Notes under the pieces: generated by a model | The model's input: only the letters and a program-made list of their open reading frames with translations | The model's database searches: none | Told to the model about the DNA's origin: nothing | Program-made: the position numbers and the translations under genes | Source: Centroberyx gerrardi | Taxonomy: Eukaryota; Chordata; Actinopteri; Beryciformes; Berycidae | Assembly: GCF_048128805.1 (NCBI RefSeq) | Contig: NC_136012.1 | Location: 12,363,725 to 12,427,724 of the forward strand | Direction of reading: 5' to 3' | DNA: 64,000 bases | Shown: in pieces, positions 14,303 to 28,700 of the stretch | Position numbering within the stretch: position 1 is the first letter of the stretch | How the letters are laid out: every line of letters begins with the position of its first letter

Positions 14303-17054
14303 TCAACTAAATGGGGCAGGATATAGTACTTGTGTAAATACGAAACGCTTTCCTCTCTTCTTTCATTCCCAACTCATGGCTCACTGATGGAACCAGACTT
14401 TGTTTATCCTAACCCTTCACTAATAGTAGTTGTTTCTCTCTGTCGTTTACAGCACTATTTTCATTATCCTCACTATAAATTTCTCTTGGCCAAGACCACT
14501 TAACTGTTTTTCCCCAAGTTCAGACCATTCACATGGTTTTCTGTGAGATACACAGAGACGAGATTCAAATCTTATGAAATACTAATTAATCAGTGCAGGC
14601 TTTGTGATGTTGAAGGACAGGGGTGAGGTCATTTTGTCGTCGGACTAAAATAAACAGTGTCTTCGCAGCGGCTTGATCAGAATCTTCATTCACTGCAGAC
14701 ATTATAGTAGATATTTTTGAAGCTAGTCATTACTGGCTCTGTGTCACTGACATGAATTAGTGCTTTGTCCTTTTCATCCCTTCTCTTTTTCTGCCTTCCA
14801 ACAGGGTCCACTTGGCTTGGATGGCAAACCAGTGAGTATTCCCGTAATCACATGTGTAAAAGGCGGTTGACTCTTTTTGTTTTGTTTTTAACTCTGTCTT
14901 TCTCCTCTCAGGGTTTGCCAGGTCCCAAGGGAAGCCAGGTACGCTGTCGCACACCTGTTATGTTGTTTTTGGGGGGTTTTCCCACATATCAATTAGACAG
15001 AAACAATTGAAATTTAAAGCATTGCCTAACTGTGAACCCAGGTGGGTATTTGACCTGCGAGACAGGTGATGGTTTGCTATACCTCATCAATCACTGTTAC
15101 TGGTTCCTTTGGGACGTCCCGAGTGAGCCGGGAGTCCACGGTAGCCATCTTGCTGCCGTTCAACCTCTTAAGTAGTTCCAGGGCTCGCCGGCCACGGGAG
15201 GAGGTCACGGCTCAACTGTGGCTGAGGACGGAGCGCTCAAATCCCCATAGCGCTTCACCTCTGAGCCCCATCTATCACCCCGTTCCCCCCGGAGCCCCGC
15301 CGCAGACCGCCCAGCACACGCCCCGGCTTACCGTGGAGAGAGGGGAAAGGGAGAGAGGGATAGAGAGGGGGAAACGGGCGAGGCGGAGAGAATGGGTTAC
15401 ACACCAGTGGGGAAAAGCGAGAGAGAGAGAAAAGAGTTTATGACTTTCAACAGAGGCTCTTTAAAAAGTCATTACAGCCTCCCCCCGCCGAACCCCCCCC
15501 ACCACCCTCTTCTCTCTTGTGGCTTCGCCCGCCAAGAGAGCGACTATTCATCCCCCGAAACGTAAACCGCTCGCAGCACTCTGAGAGCTGTTTGAATAGC
15601 ACTTCCTCCAAACACCATTAATCTGTTGTTTCCTGCTGAAGAAGACCTCAAGCTGGGCCCGTCCTTTAAGAGAGGACCCCCCCACCCCCATCCCCAACCC
15701 CCCCGTCACCGAGGCTCTGCCGTAAAACCCGACCAGGTGTGACACAAGCCTGGTGACCAGGCTGAGTGACGGTCGCCTCCCTGGAAGTACAGGGAGGGGG
15801 GGTTGGTTGGTGGAGAGGTGGATAAAAACGTTGGGAAAATAAGGAGAGACTGGTTGATTAGTTGAGAGGCAATGACCAGAGGAGACACAAGAGAGAGAGA
15901 GAGAGAGAGAGAGAGCATAGATGAATAGTAGAAATTTGAATGATGAGCATTCAATGAGCATTGAGGAGAGAGGAATGGGAGGTGCAGTTCAAGGTTATTA
16001 TAGCAAACTAAAATTAAAACTAGGCGTTAAAAATTATTGTCGTAAACTGAAATAAAAAGAAAATTAGAAAACTAAAACTGAACCAAAACTATCTTGTCTA
16101 CTTGTAAAACTAACTAGATTAAATAAGATAAGATAAAATAAAAGTATGGGTGAAATGTTTTGGTTTTCCTCTTTTTGTTTATGTGCAAGGTAAAATAGAA
16201 AATGAACTTTTGGCTATTTTTTCTACAGTTATTGAAAAAGTAATGTAAATAAATTTATGATGTATTGTCTGTATTACACAATACCTGTTGCAAACTTATA
16301 CAACATACCTGTTCTGAACTTCTATTATTATACCACCTCTAGCAAAAATACTAAAACTAGAAGTGAACCAAAAAAAAAAAAAAACTAAACTAAAACTAAA
16401 CATCTGTTAAAAAGAAAACTACACTGAAACTACCAGACCCACACTGAAAACGAACTAAAACTAAGCTGAAATCGAAATAAAAATTAAAAACGATATAATA
16501 ATAAAGACTAATGAACTAATTACACCGGTGCAGTTGGGAGTACATATAGCTTGACTCAAACCTTCCTCCTCCTCCGTCTCTCCCTTCCCCGCTCTGCAGG
16601 AGAGAGGAGAGCAGGAGATAAGCTGCTCTCCTTCCTCCTCCTCCGTCTCTCCCTTCCCCGCTCTGCAGGAGAGAGGAGAGCAGGAGATAAGCTGCTGCCT
16701 GTCAACATGTGGCCAGTCGCATTAACAAACTGCTTATCCTCTGCACCAGACCCCCCCACCAACCCCCCAGCCCCTACTCCTGAACATAATTAGAGCTCCA
16801 CTCCAGACAAACCCTCTGCCAGAGAGAAAACAAGTTGGGAAAAGGGGGAACGAATTAGAGGGAGAAGCTTCGAGGCAGATAGCATGGAAGAATTAGAGGC
16901 AGAGGAAGTGAAATGGGAGAGTGTGAGAACGAGTGTGTGAAATACAGAATGGACAGATGGAGAATGAAGAGATTTGAAAAAAGAAAGACAGGCAGAGCAT
17001 TAGAGGTGATTAGGGTGTGATGGCCAAGATTTTGCTCATGTTAGTCCCCGTAGT

Positions 17055-17141
<87 letters not shown>

Positions 17142-17235
17142 ACAGTCACAGTGGGCCTGCGGTCAGTTTGCGGTTTGTGGTCGCAGCCACGTTTAGGGTC
17201 CCTGTGCCACTTGTCAGCAGAGGACAAGCAGACTC

Positions 17236-17293
<58 letters not shown>

Positions 17294-19536
17294 GGACGAG
17301 GGCACAGACAGCACACCCCAACTGGCAGGGATTAGCTCGTCTGCAGGGTCTGGTGCTCATAAGACGACGTCAAACTGTCCAGCCACGCTCTAACACACAT
17401 AGTGTGGCTGTTTGTCTGCATCTGTATCCATTACATGTTAGAATCCCCCTGTGAGAGGAAGACGGACGGAGGAACAAAGGAACATCTTGCTTTATCTCAC
17501 GGCGAAACAGTTTTTTATCTAGCTCAAAGAAATCTTAAAAGGGGCTGCTTTGGGGCATCTTGCCGAATTGGCGCGTTTTGTTTTTTCATTACGAGCTCAG
17601 GTCTGCTTATCATGAAATATGCTCAGACAGTGACTTACGGCCGAGAAGCCTCAATGGCGTGACTGCATTAAGTCCTGTCATTGCCGTGCACTCGTACCAT
17701 TTGATTGACTGCTCCTCTACTACCAGCCAGCACAAGATGTATTGTACTGTGATGTATGCTGCTCATATAACTGATTTATCTTGACCAACTGTCTCCCATT
17801 ATGTTCTCCCTCCTACAGGGACCGGCGGGACCCAAGGGAGACAAGGTATACTTAAATATGGAATGTAACCACGCTCCTATATAGGTCCGTGCACTGTGTA
17901 GATGCGTTGCTCACTTTGACTCGCATACAGACAGGTACAGACACAGGCAGACACACACACACACACACACAGGTATTCTCTCCAGCGCCCCCCCACATGC
18001 ACGTTTTCACACACAGCTCCCATCAAACGGGCCATAGATTACATGTAGCTATGTAGGAGCTCAGATGTCTCCACACTTTTCTCACGTCAAGGCCCTAAAC
18101 GGGTTTACAGGCGGGACTCGATGATAGCCAGATGTTTTCCCTCCGCTCTCTGAACCTCTGCCTGGCCCAAGATGTTAGCGACCCTAAGAGCTGCCAAAGC
18201 TGGCGCGCGTTGCGTAAAGGAACGGCTTGTGCATGCGGTCATTTGTGTACGCGCTGATGGGCAACTGTGTGTGTGAGTGTGTGTGTGTGTGTACGTTTTT
18301 GCACTCAAGCGAAAATTATCCAGATAAGCGTGACCGCAAGAACAACGCAACTGCGGTAAACAGCGCCTGTCAGAATAGGACTCCGTCTGATTAGTGGGAA
18401 TTGGAAATGACGGATGATGCTGAGGTTTGGAAAATTGGCTCCCTTCGTGTAATCACGCTAGTAGCTCTGTGATGAGGACACGCACTCCAAATCCTCATCA
18501 GAGAGGCAGCAAATCCCAACACGTGCGCTCCCGTCCTGTCAGATGCTTCTGATTGTGGCCTCTCCAGTGATTCATACAGTAAACGTCTGCATCCTGAGTT
18601 CTCTGGTGTGCTGCATTTGCTCGCTTTGATGACACTTGACCTTTTGCGTCGCTTCCTTCCTTCCCGTATCCAAGTTTCGCTTCTTAGTGCTGTCAGTCAG
18701 AGCCGTTCAACAGTGGCAGTGTTCTCTTGCACGGCCCAGTGTCTGTATCCAGTGGTAATAACAGCTGACAATTGTTATTTTCCTCTTTTCCTCCCAGGGT
18801 GACCAGGGAGACGTCGGGCCAAGGGTAAGTCGTGTTTTCTGTCTTTGCCGTTTCTGCTTGTTACGCACGCAGTTTGGAAGACACTGCTGCTCCGCCACAG
18901 CTGACTCAGCCGAAAACACTTTGTCGTTTAACTGTGTTTTGTTCCCCAGAAGATGTTGACTCTCCAACACTGAGCCTGGCTTTGAACTGCCTTCCTTCCA
19001 GTTTTACTCCTGTTTTCTTTTTCTTTTTTGTCTTTGTTCTTTCTCTTTCTCTCTCTCTCTCTGTACATCTCTTTCTTCCTACGTTTCAGTCCTCACCATG
19101 GTTGGAGACACGACACTTTCAATTCAGTCGATGCCAGATATGAATTTGCTTCAAAAGTTGAAAAGAAAGACTGTCTACTAAGTGTCAAATCTATTAAGAA
19201 AATGAGACAGAAAACTCTATCGTTGCAGTTTTTCTTTCCATTCCATCTTTTGACAGAGCTGAAAGTGAATTGACCCCCAACCCCTCTGCCTCTCTCTGGA
19301 GTAGAGTAATAGACCATCACAAATTGGAACTCAAAGTCAAGGAAGAGCGGAATTGATTTCTTATGGAGTATTTATGACATCAGAAAAACTTCATTTTCTT
19401 ATTATCACACAAGTGGAACAATGCACACAAGCAGCCAGAAAAACGTGTGAAAACACACTGATCACTAGTCTTCTCCTCATTGGTCTGTCCACATAGCTTC
19501 AATACTCGAGGCAAGTCTTTTAATCATTCAAAAGAA

Positions 19537-19577
<41 letters not shown>

Positions 19578-21939
19578 CTGCGCAGCTACCCCAGCAACTG
19601 AACCAACAACACAGTCTTCCTCCTATGATGAGGTTTGAGTTTCCCACATCTCCAAAGCCAGAGATGAGAACTGATGATATTAAAGTACGATGGAAATACT
19701 TCAGCCTCACCATCAAAACCCAACGGTCGGGGCCGGACGCCAAAGCTGCCATCTAGTCTCAACCAAACTATGGTCTTTAAACATTACGGGGTAACCTCGC
19801 TCTGCATCTGGTCTATGTTGTCATTGTTGTCTTTTCATGTGATATCATTCCTCCTGCTCTGAGATCTATGTAATTATCTCCCGCTTTATTCAGTGTGGTT
19901 TGAAAATAAGCCCCCTGTGCTTTACATGGTGAACGGTTAGGATTCTTTGAAGAAGTCGTGTCCCCCGTGCTTTCTGAATGTGTTTCCTGTTTTATTATGT
20001 TCCCCAAGGTGACCTCAGGTCAAGTCGAGACTAATAAACATCCAAATGTAACTGGATGTGAGCCACTGAGGTGATCTATTCATTATTGTTATTCATGCAT
20101 GTTATGTAAAAGTTTCTGTAGGAAATATCCTCCAAGTGACTCAATTCGGAATGATAATTAAAAATAGATGACTGTGTGTAGTCATCAATCTTTTGTTGCA
20201 GCCTAACAATATTGGCGAGCGTGCTGGAATGACAGTGTATAGCTATTTTATGTTAGCAGAGGACAAATGGAGTGTAAATTTGACAGGGCTGCTCAGCGGA
20301 ACAATATTTATGATGCGGTTCGGAAACATTAGAGGAATTCCTGATTTCTATCAAGGCGTAAGCCATTTGGTTCCCCAGCCTATCCTTCTAGATTTTGAGG
20401 TAATAGTTTGTGCAAGAATTAAATCTTTTTGGCATTTGCATTAGCTATTTCTTCCAAATGGTAAATATTGTACTTGGACAAGGCGCCTGGAGCTTTGATG
20501 TCCTTGGATAAGTCTGCAGCCGAAAAACCTCAGAGTATCGCTTAGAAACACTGGCTCGGTTCAAAACAAACCTCCCTGCTCCTAAACCTACTGCAGTTGT
20601 AAGTGAGGCTTGGCCCTGTGGTGCGTGTTGAAAGATACGGCAAGATGGGTTAGCAAATGAAAAGGCGCTGTTGGCTTCAGAATGTTTAAAATGAGTGATA
20701 TGATATCCTAAATCCGAATTTGGAATTTCTAGCAAGTATGAATCCAAGCTCTACGTGTGCACTAGGGATTTTTTAATAATCTGACTTTACACCAGACACT
20801 GGTCTTAGATCAGTGAGGCTGAGCAGATGAAGGTGGGGCGGCGGGAGGTTGAGGGCATCGCGTCCCAATCCAGGAAGCTCAGTCACCCCCCAGCCCCGGT
20901 GCCAGCGTCGTGACCTCTGACCTCTTCCAGGGGATAAGAGAGTACATGTGAAAACAGGAAGCGGTCATGCATCTCTGTCAACCTGTGGCTTCCTGTCAAT
21001 CCATCATCCTCAGTGCCAATGTCGGCCCCAGACTGCTCTCAGGACAGATCGCAGGACAAACGCAGGATGGCAGGGGCATTAAAGTACAATCAGATCCAGA
21101 GACTACTGTGGAGAACCAGCGGTCTGTCACCCGGAGACATGTGACCCAAGCTCATGTGGAGTGTTGCATCTTCAGGGTTTTCTCCAAAGCACCTTTAATC
21201 GATTTCCATTTTTTACCCGCCTCTGTACTGTCAAATCCAAACAGAGGAGATTCTCGCTGCGTGTTAAGGTTCATCCGGCGGCTGTGTTGAAAGACAAGCC
21301 ATGATGGGAGTTTCATCCCCAGCCAATGGCTCCTTCTGCCTCCCCCAGCGAAGCTACAAAGAGGCCGCGGTTAGACGGGGCTCCGAGGTTCAACGGCTGT
21401 TTGTCTTAGTATCGGCCTAAGGTCTGATGAGAGCGAGGTATAGGGGAAGACCCGTGTGAAACGGCCTATACTGCGACGAGATGGTTAAGGAGCATATGTG
21501 TATGTGGTCTTCATGGTGGGAACGGTGTGAATGAGTGAATGTGACAGTGAGGAGAGCGGAGTATACGGGCAGAGAGAGGAGGAGGAGGAGGAGGGGCCTG
21601 CGGTGTCGGAAAACCCCAGCTATCCAGCGCTCACCGCAGCCTGTTAACGGAAACCTCATGAACAGACTCGCATCTCTCTCTCTCTCTCTCTCTCTCTCCC
21701 ATCCCTCCTTACATCTTCTCTCCATCCCTTCTCTCCATCCTTCCCTCCCATCCGTGTGTTTTTGGAGGGGAAGTCGACCAGAGAAGCGGCACTGTGCTCT
21801 GAGCTCTCTGGCGGCAGACTAACTCTGCTCCTTTCAGCTTGAGAGACAGTCGTCACAGTTACTGTCTGCTGGCTGGAAACGGCCGAGCCTCCTCTGTTTG
21901 GTTTGGTGGCAAAGGGAGAGATGGGAAGACAGTATATGG

Positions 21940-21971
<32 letters not shown>

Positions 21972-24900
21972 TAGATAGACATGTATGAATGAAAGATCTG
22001 AGAAATAATTTCTGAAACAGGGCAATGGGGACAGTTATTGAGCTTTACTTAACAGGTTGTTCACCTTTCCCTTTCTCTTGTTATCTTTCTCCCCTCCTCC
22101 CTTCAGGGTCCTCCTAACTACAGCACATATGCAGGTCTGCACAGTAATCAGATTCTCACCGTCAAGGTTTGTCCCTCCTTGCCCACCGTACCTTAGCCCT
22201 CACGGCAGCCAACCACCTTCTGTCAGGCTGCTGATCTGTCGCTATCCCTGCAGCTCTAAGAGCCGATCTAGGATCAAAGACTGAAGATTCACGCATTTGA
22301 ATCTTCAATTCTGAGAGCAGAGGGGCAAAATACTGATCCTAGATCTGTTTTTATGGGCATCCTGATCGTTCTCTTTTGGCCTCCAGCTACTGAGGTCGCT
22401 CAACTCTCATCTCCGTTCTTCCCGCAGCTGTACTGTTTTCTTCTTTTTCTTTCTCTCTTCTCCACGCACTTCTGCCTTTCAACAGATGGAACTGGACTCT
22501 GGAGAGCTTTCCCTGGCTAAACACGGGATTTCTGATTGCTTCACTCATTTCTCTCTTTCTCCTCTCTTTCTCCTTTGTCCTCCAACACGCTCCATGTCCT
22601 CTCCTGTCTTTCTCCTGTCTTTCTGCTGCTCCTCTCCGACCTCAGATGGTCTTTCCTCGTTATGACCACGGCTTTCTCTCTGGCGACCAGTCCAACACCT
22701 TTCAGAGACGCTTTCTGAAGGTAGACCACAACTAAGGCATGTGTGCACCTTTAACACTTTAACCAGCCTCACTTATTCATGTTCTGCCCATTCGCAATCA
22801 GTTCTGTTTCTCCCTCCTTTCTCTCTCCTTTCCCTTTTTCACCTCGTCGTGCTACTTTCAGTTGATTTCATGTTTGATCATTTTTCCCATTTTCTGTGTG
22901 CGTTGGCCTGTTTAATTGTATTAAAATGATTGATCGAATGGGATTGTTTGTTTTAATGTTCTACAATGTGAAAAACATTAGGAGAACATCTTGTAGGATA
23001 AACCACACACATTTCAGAGAGGCTCAAGGAATGTGTGCTTCTCATTATAATGAGAATAGAAGAGCTTTGTTGGTGAGGATTTAGCTCAAGCTGGGTCTTC
23101 CAGAGCCATAATAATTATCAGTGCAAGGAAACAAGGTTTTACTCTGCTATCTGAGGGCCTTGGTAATATCATTTGCATGAAAGGGCCCGCTGTACCAATT
23201 TGCCACAACAAAGCAAACCAGAGTGCACCACATGTCTGGAGATGAGAGAGCATAGAGGAAGTGCCATCATGTGACTAGAGACAACATTGGTCCCACACCC
23301 GCCTCAGTGGTGAGCAAGACATTTAGGGTGTTAGTGGTTTTTGTTTGGGGTGTACATGAGGGTGGAAATCATCTCAACTAGCTGCAGATGAACCAAAGGA
23401 AAGACAGAGACGTTTCTCTTGTTAGATGTAATTCCAGTGATGAAAAGTCCTTTCATATGAGGTGAAAATTCAGGTTTTTGTTCGAAGAACCGCAGAGAGA
23501 AATGAAACACTTCAATCGACAGTGGGTGTTGTTCCCAATCAATTAACAGCTTCTCATCCGTGTGTGCGTGAGTGAACATTTGTAAGCATGGGTGTGTTTC
23601 AGTCCGTTATTAAACTGTTGAAAAGTTGCTTTGTCTTTGCTGAGGATAACAAAGCATCATGTCTTTATTTTTCCTTGTCTTTCCCTCCCTCGTCCTTCTG
23701 TTTTATCCATCAGGGTGACCAGGGCCAGGCTGGACCCCCCGGCCCTCCTGGCCCCCCAGGTTCCCCTGGCCCCCGAGGCCCCCCCGGCAACACCGGCAAG
23801 GACGGACCCCGCGGCCCTGCTGGGGAGCCAGTAAGAGCCACACGTGATATGGCAAAGCGCCAAATACACACCCACTAGATAAAATGATGCACGCACACTC
23901 ACGCACACACATGCACACACTCTTCTTAGTTGCTCTGTGCCTCCTCACCCCTCTCTCCTCCTCTCCCCCCTTTTCCTCTCCCCCTAACTAAAGTTACACC
24001 ACAAAGAATGCAGTCAGTCAAAACACCTCAGTCATCAATGGCTGCATTGCTCCAATTGTGTTGACCTGGTAGGGTCAACCGCATGGGTGTGACAGATTGC
24101 AAATTGCGTGTGTGTGTGTGTGTGTGCATTTACACACATGAATCAAGGGAGAAAGGGTCTCCGCAGTATATTGCAGTGAACCCAGATATTCTCCTCCTAC
24201 TGGGTTTGCCAGTGAGCTGCGGCTTACCTAAAAACTCCCAGAATAGCAGCTTTACTCCTAGCCTCATCTGTTTTGTGTAAGACAACGGCCACAAAGTGCT
24301 CCAACACACCCCCATTCTCCCACCCTCCTACCAAGACTGTCGCTGTGTGCTCCTGTAACAGATATGGCGCTGCGGCGGGTTCATGGGCAGTTTGCCGGCC
24401 TCACCAAACAATAGTTGTGCTGCTCGCCTCGGGCAGCTTGTGTTTCTCAAGATTAGTGTTTCTCCTTTTCGGAGGTTAGTTCATCTGCTGTGACAGCCTA
24501 AAGCTGTGGTTAGGGGAGGGGAGGGGGGGGGGGGGGGGCCGGGAAGGTAATTTGTGTTTATCCAAGTGAAGGAATGAATGCTGCGTTACCCTCAGCTGGC
24601 ACGGCACGGCAACGGGACTCGAGTGAAAAACGTCGGTTTCAGAGGGCGAGATGAGAACTTATTTAGAGCCGACAAAAGAAAAGCCAGCGCGGCTCGGAGG
24701 AAGACGAGAAACAGACTGGGTTCGAAGAAGGGAGGCCCGTCCTTTAACCTAGTCAATTTCAAAATGCACTCTCCGGCCTGATTAAAGGGGTTGCAGAACG
24801 CAAAACAACAAAACAAAGCAGCGTGGCACTGGGAGCCACTCCATGTTGTGGGCAGATGTCTGAGTGTGAGAAAAGCACAGGAGGAGAGAGTGAGTGAGCC

Positions 24901-25579
24901 TGCCTGTACGGGTACCTCGTACCCTTTCTCATGTGTGTGTGTGTGTGAGAGAGAGGGAGAGAGAGGGAGAGAGAGTAAGTGGAAAGCAAGAGAATAATCC
25001 ATCTATGACAGTGGAGTGGATGGGTAAAGAGTATTTGCATAATGTTTCTAAGCTTTATTTTAACCTATGTGAGTGTCATTTAGCATTCTTAGTATACTCA
25101 GTGTACAGGATCAGACATAACAACTGTCTGATCCTGGGCTGCTGCGGAGAAAAGATGCAGAGATGAGGAGGAAAAGGCTTCTGGAGCGATCTAGGATGGA
25201 ATAAAAAAAAAAGAGGACCACATAGTAGAAGAGGGGATCAGGATGACAGTGTGTGTGTGTTGGGAGACAGTGGGAGGAAGGAGAGCAGACGGGAAACATC
25301 GAAGTAGCTTCTGCGTATTATTCTAAATACGAGGACAGAGAAGGCTAATAACCTCAAATTTATAACGACATTTATTACAGTGCATTAGTGCCTACTTGAG
25401 TGAACGAGTAAACACAACCACCAGATAGCTCAGTGTGTGTGTGTGTGTGTGTGTGTTATGTGTGTGTGTGAGAGAGAGAGAGAGAGAACGCTCTTACACA
25501 AGATCCTGCTATAGCCTTGCCATGGATGACTTCATAGCAGATGTTTAGCTGCTCCAAGCACACGTACACCTGGCGTGTG

Positions 25580-25631
<52 letters not shown>

Positions 25632-25751
25632 AGGTCTGTTTACCTAAATTATCCAAATCACTGATGGATAGATGCCAGGAAATGGAAATGGAATAGTCTC
25701 TGAGTGTTTGTGTTTGGGGGGGCTGAGGCTCGTGGCTCACCATACACCGCT

Positions 25752-25794
<43 letters not shown>

Positions 25795-28700
25795 TACACA
25801 CAGACACACACATACGCCTGTACACAGAGCAGAGTCTGCTTTTGTCAGTGGGAACCAACCACAAAACTCATCTTGTACAACACCGCTCCACAGCCAGCAA
25901 TAAGCCTCGGTGTAAAGAGAGACCTCGGCCTCGTGTATCAAGCTGTGCAAAATATGAGTCCTGACCAGGGCCCCATAGTCATCTCTCTCTGCAGGACTTG
26001 AATGGCACTCCTACTCTGAATGCACACTTTATAGACGTGGGTCCAGGGTCTGGTCTTTCCCTGTTGAACACTGTCATCTAGTGGTCATTCAGCCTAACTG
26101 CAGATGGAGATTTACCTTAAATTGAGATGATGAGTAATGTTTTTCCTCCTCTGTTCTCCGCAGGGTTTTCCAGGTCGCGACGGCATTGAGGTAAGTCTAG
26201 TTCAGATCAGATTCTTGGGTTTACAACTCTACACCTCAAGCAATCAGATTGTTGTTCATAAAGTATAGTTTCAAGTTGGCTTTAATGATCCGCCTTTGTC
26301 TGGATAATTATGGTAATTTAATCTATTCCTGTCTCAGGGACAGCAAGGCTTGCCTGGAAAGCCGGTAAGATCCTTGATGGATTATTGACTTTGTCAACTC
26401 ATTTCCCTTACTTCTTGTATTCCTCATACATTACAAACCCCTTGTCACAATCTGCTGTCTACTACAGAAGTAACATGCGCCCACAAGTTAGCATTTTTGA
26501 CTTTTTTTGTCTGCTGTGAACTGACAGGGAGAAGATGGCGAGTCAGGCTATCCAGGACCACAGGGTCCTCCAGGGGCAAAGGTACAGACGAACTTTACTC
26601 ATCATGTCTTGCGTACAGATTATTTTAAATCCTTTATCTGCCTTTCATACATTGGCCTTATTATTAAGTATTCGCTTGTGTGTTGAAACAGGGCGAGTCA
26701 GGTACAGGAGAGAAAGGAGAGAGAGGCATGGATGGACTCCCAGGATTCAAGGTATAAGACCAGTCAACAACAACAACGACAACAAAAACAACAACCACTG
26801 CAATTACTATCAATGATAACTATATTTGTATAGCTCTTGTCTAATCGTAACATGATAGCTTGTTATTACTCATGACTATACACAATGTTTACTGTCACAT
26901 GTCTGAAACAGCCTACTGCCTGTCTTAAAGCAGAATGTAACGTGTTTGTGCATCACATAGGGTGACAAAGGGGATATAGGAGAGCAAGGACCTCAGGGAA
27001 GCATGGTACGAGTATTGCCTGAAGGGTTAAATTCTCAAATTCTTCAATGATCATATTGAACACTTGTTTTATGACCCTCTTCCATTGTTTATTTCAGTGT
27101 CCCTGTCTCATTCCCTCTCTCTCTCTGCCTCAGGGTTATCCTGGTGAGAAAGGTGCCACCGGCTCCTCGGACATCATCGACTTCAATGGGAAGCTTCTAG
27201 ATGCTTTCCAGGTCAGCATTACTCCACTGTCTATAACACCAGACTCCCACTATGTATGCCAACAAGCATTTATTAAATGACGTCTCAGTGTGTGGATCTG
27301 AAGTTGGGATTCACGCATAGCTTAAACGAGCGAGGTGAATGTGTTGCTGTTTCTTCTTGGCAGGCTATCCGCACCATCAGCGTTTCGGTAATTTCTGCAT
27401 GGTCTTGTTGTTGGTGTGATCTGTGACTAACGCGTATGATAAGCATAGACACATACACACACACACACCCTCACATTCCCAACAGTGTGAGCTTCCTCTC
27501 CCGATCCCAGCTGCTCCAGCCCGTGGATCTGTGTGTGCTTGTTTAATCAGATGCACTCCTTACCTCACGTGTATTGGATGTCACTCCAGGAGCCACAGCT
27601 AACAAGCAATCAATACGACGTAACCAAACGCCCCTGGTTTACTGGTCTACCAGGCTCTCATACATATACATAGGGGATGAAACGCACAGCCGCAGCAAAT
27701 ATAACGCAGCTGCGCCGCCCTATCAGATAACGCATCGCCTAAAGAGCCATGCTAAATCATGCAGGGAAACCAGCAGCCGTCGGTGCATTGTTCTGAGTGT
27801 GTTTTTCATGCTGTGTTTTCCGTGTGCCTCACAGGACATGTGGGTTCTAACATGCTACGGGGCGGCAGGGTGTTAGTTTGTCTGGAAGGTTTCCCTCTCT
27901 GTGCGTTTGTGTTGTTCCACATAACTCAGCTGACACATGAAGGAGAGGAAACCCTCATAGTCTCCACAGTCTCAGTTTCATACACAGGACCCTTTGACTC
28001 TGCCGTGTACCGTGCTACATGCTAATAACAGATGCCTATCTCTGCAGTGGAGTGTGTATTTGATTAAAAACCACTATGCGCCGGGTCCCCTCGGACCTGG
28101 TCTGGAACGGGCTCCTGCATGCAACGCCATAGACAGCCGCGTGAGCGAGTTACAAAGGAGTCGGTGAAAACACGGAGCTGAGATCTTTATCAGTAGTCTG
28201 GTGCCAATCTGGATCAGCTGGCATCAAATCACACACACGGTCTTAGGGGAGAGTTATGTCCGTGGAAAAGCGAATGCTGTCTGCCCACCCAGCTTGTGTT
28301 ATTATCCATTCATTTGTTTGTGTGAAAGGCCATATTGGTTTCATCTGTGGGGAGGTTTTAGGTGATGATGAATTTGGTCTTCAAAACCATGCTCAAATTT
28401 GTTTTGATTTATTCCTTTTCGCTATTTCATTTTATGGCTTTTTCGCATAATTATGTGCATGAGTGGCCTTCACGTTCCAATGATGGAGTATCTTAGGATA
28501 AATAGTTGTTTGTAAACATCTGTGTGTTGCCATGGCTTTGCCAGAGGACAAACAAAAACTTGGAGGAAGGAGGAGGAGGAATGGAGAGAAATCAGCATGC
28601 ACACCTCAGGGAGGCAATATGGTTTCCGTTTTTTTTTTTATTACTTCAAGATGGCAGAGCACTTCAGACGGCTGAGTAACAAGTGTAGCTTTGTGGATGC

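Larger units (their letters stand above)
7392..14804 (+). other. Large col23a1 intron (7.4 kb)
   Basis: No coding exon recognised. It carries many microsatellites: GT at 9037-9077, 9601-9643 and 10434-10471; CA at 12589-12614, 14096-14134 and 14273-14302. It also holds one dispersed repeat (12973-13210) and one CTCF-like word (8468-8480). A tail-like sequence near 9218-9250 faintly resembles the 3' end of a SINE but is too short to call. Confidence 0.5.

Noticed and set aside
20193-20444. 83-codon frame in a unique intronic stretch
   Set aside because: The residues look protein-like, but there is no homology I can name, no promoter and no phase-matched splice sites; a conserved non-coding element is as likely.
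22485-22535. [13 protein letters not shown] stretch after a CAG acceptor
   Set aside because: No usable GT donor follows before the frame degenerates into pyrimidine-rich sequence; mentioned only as context for the neighbouring islands.
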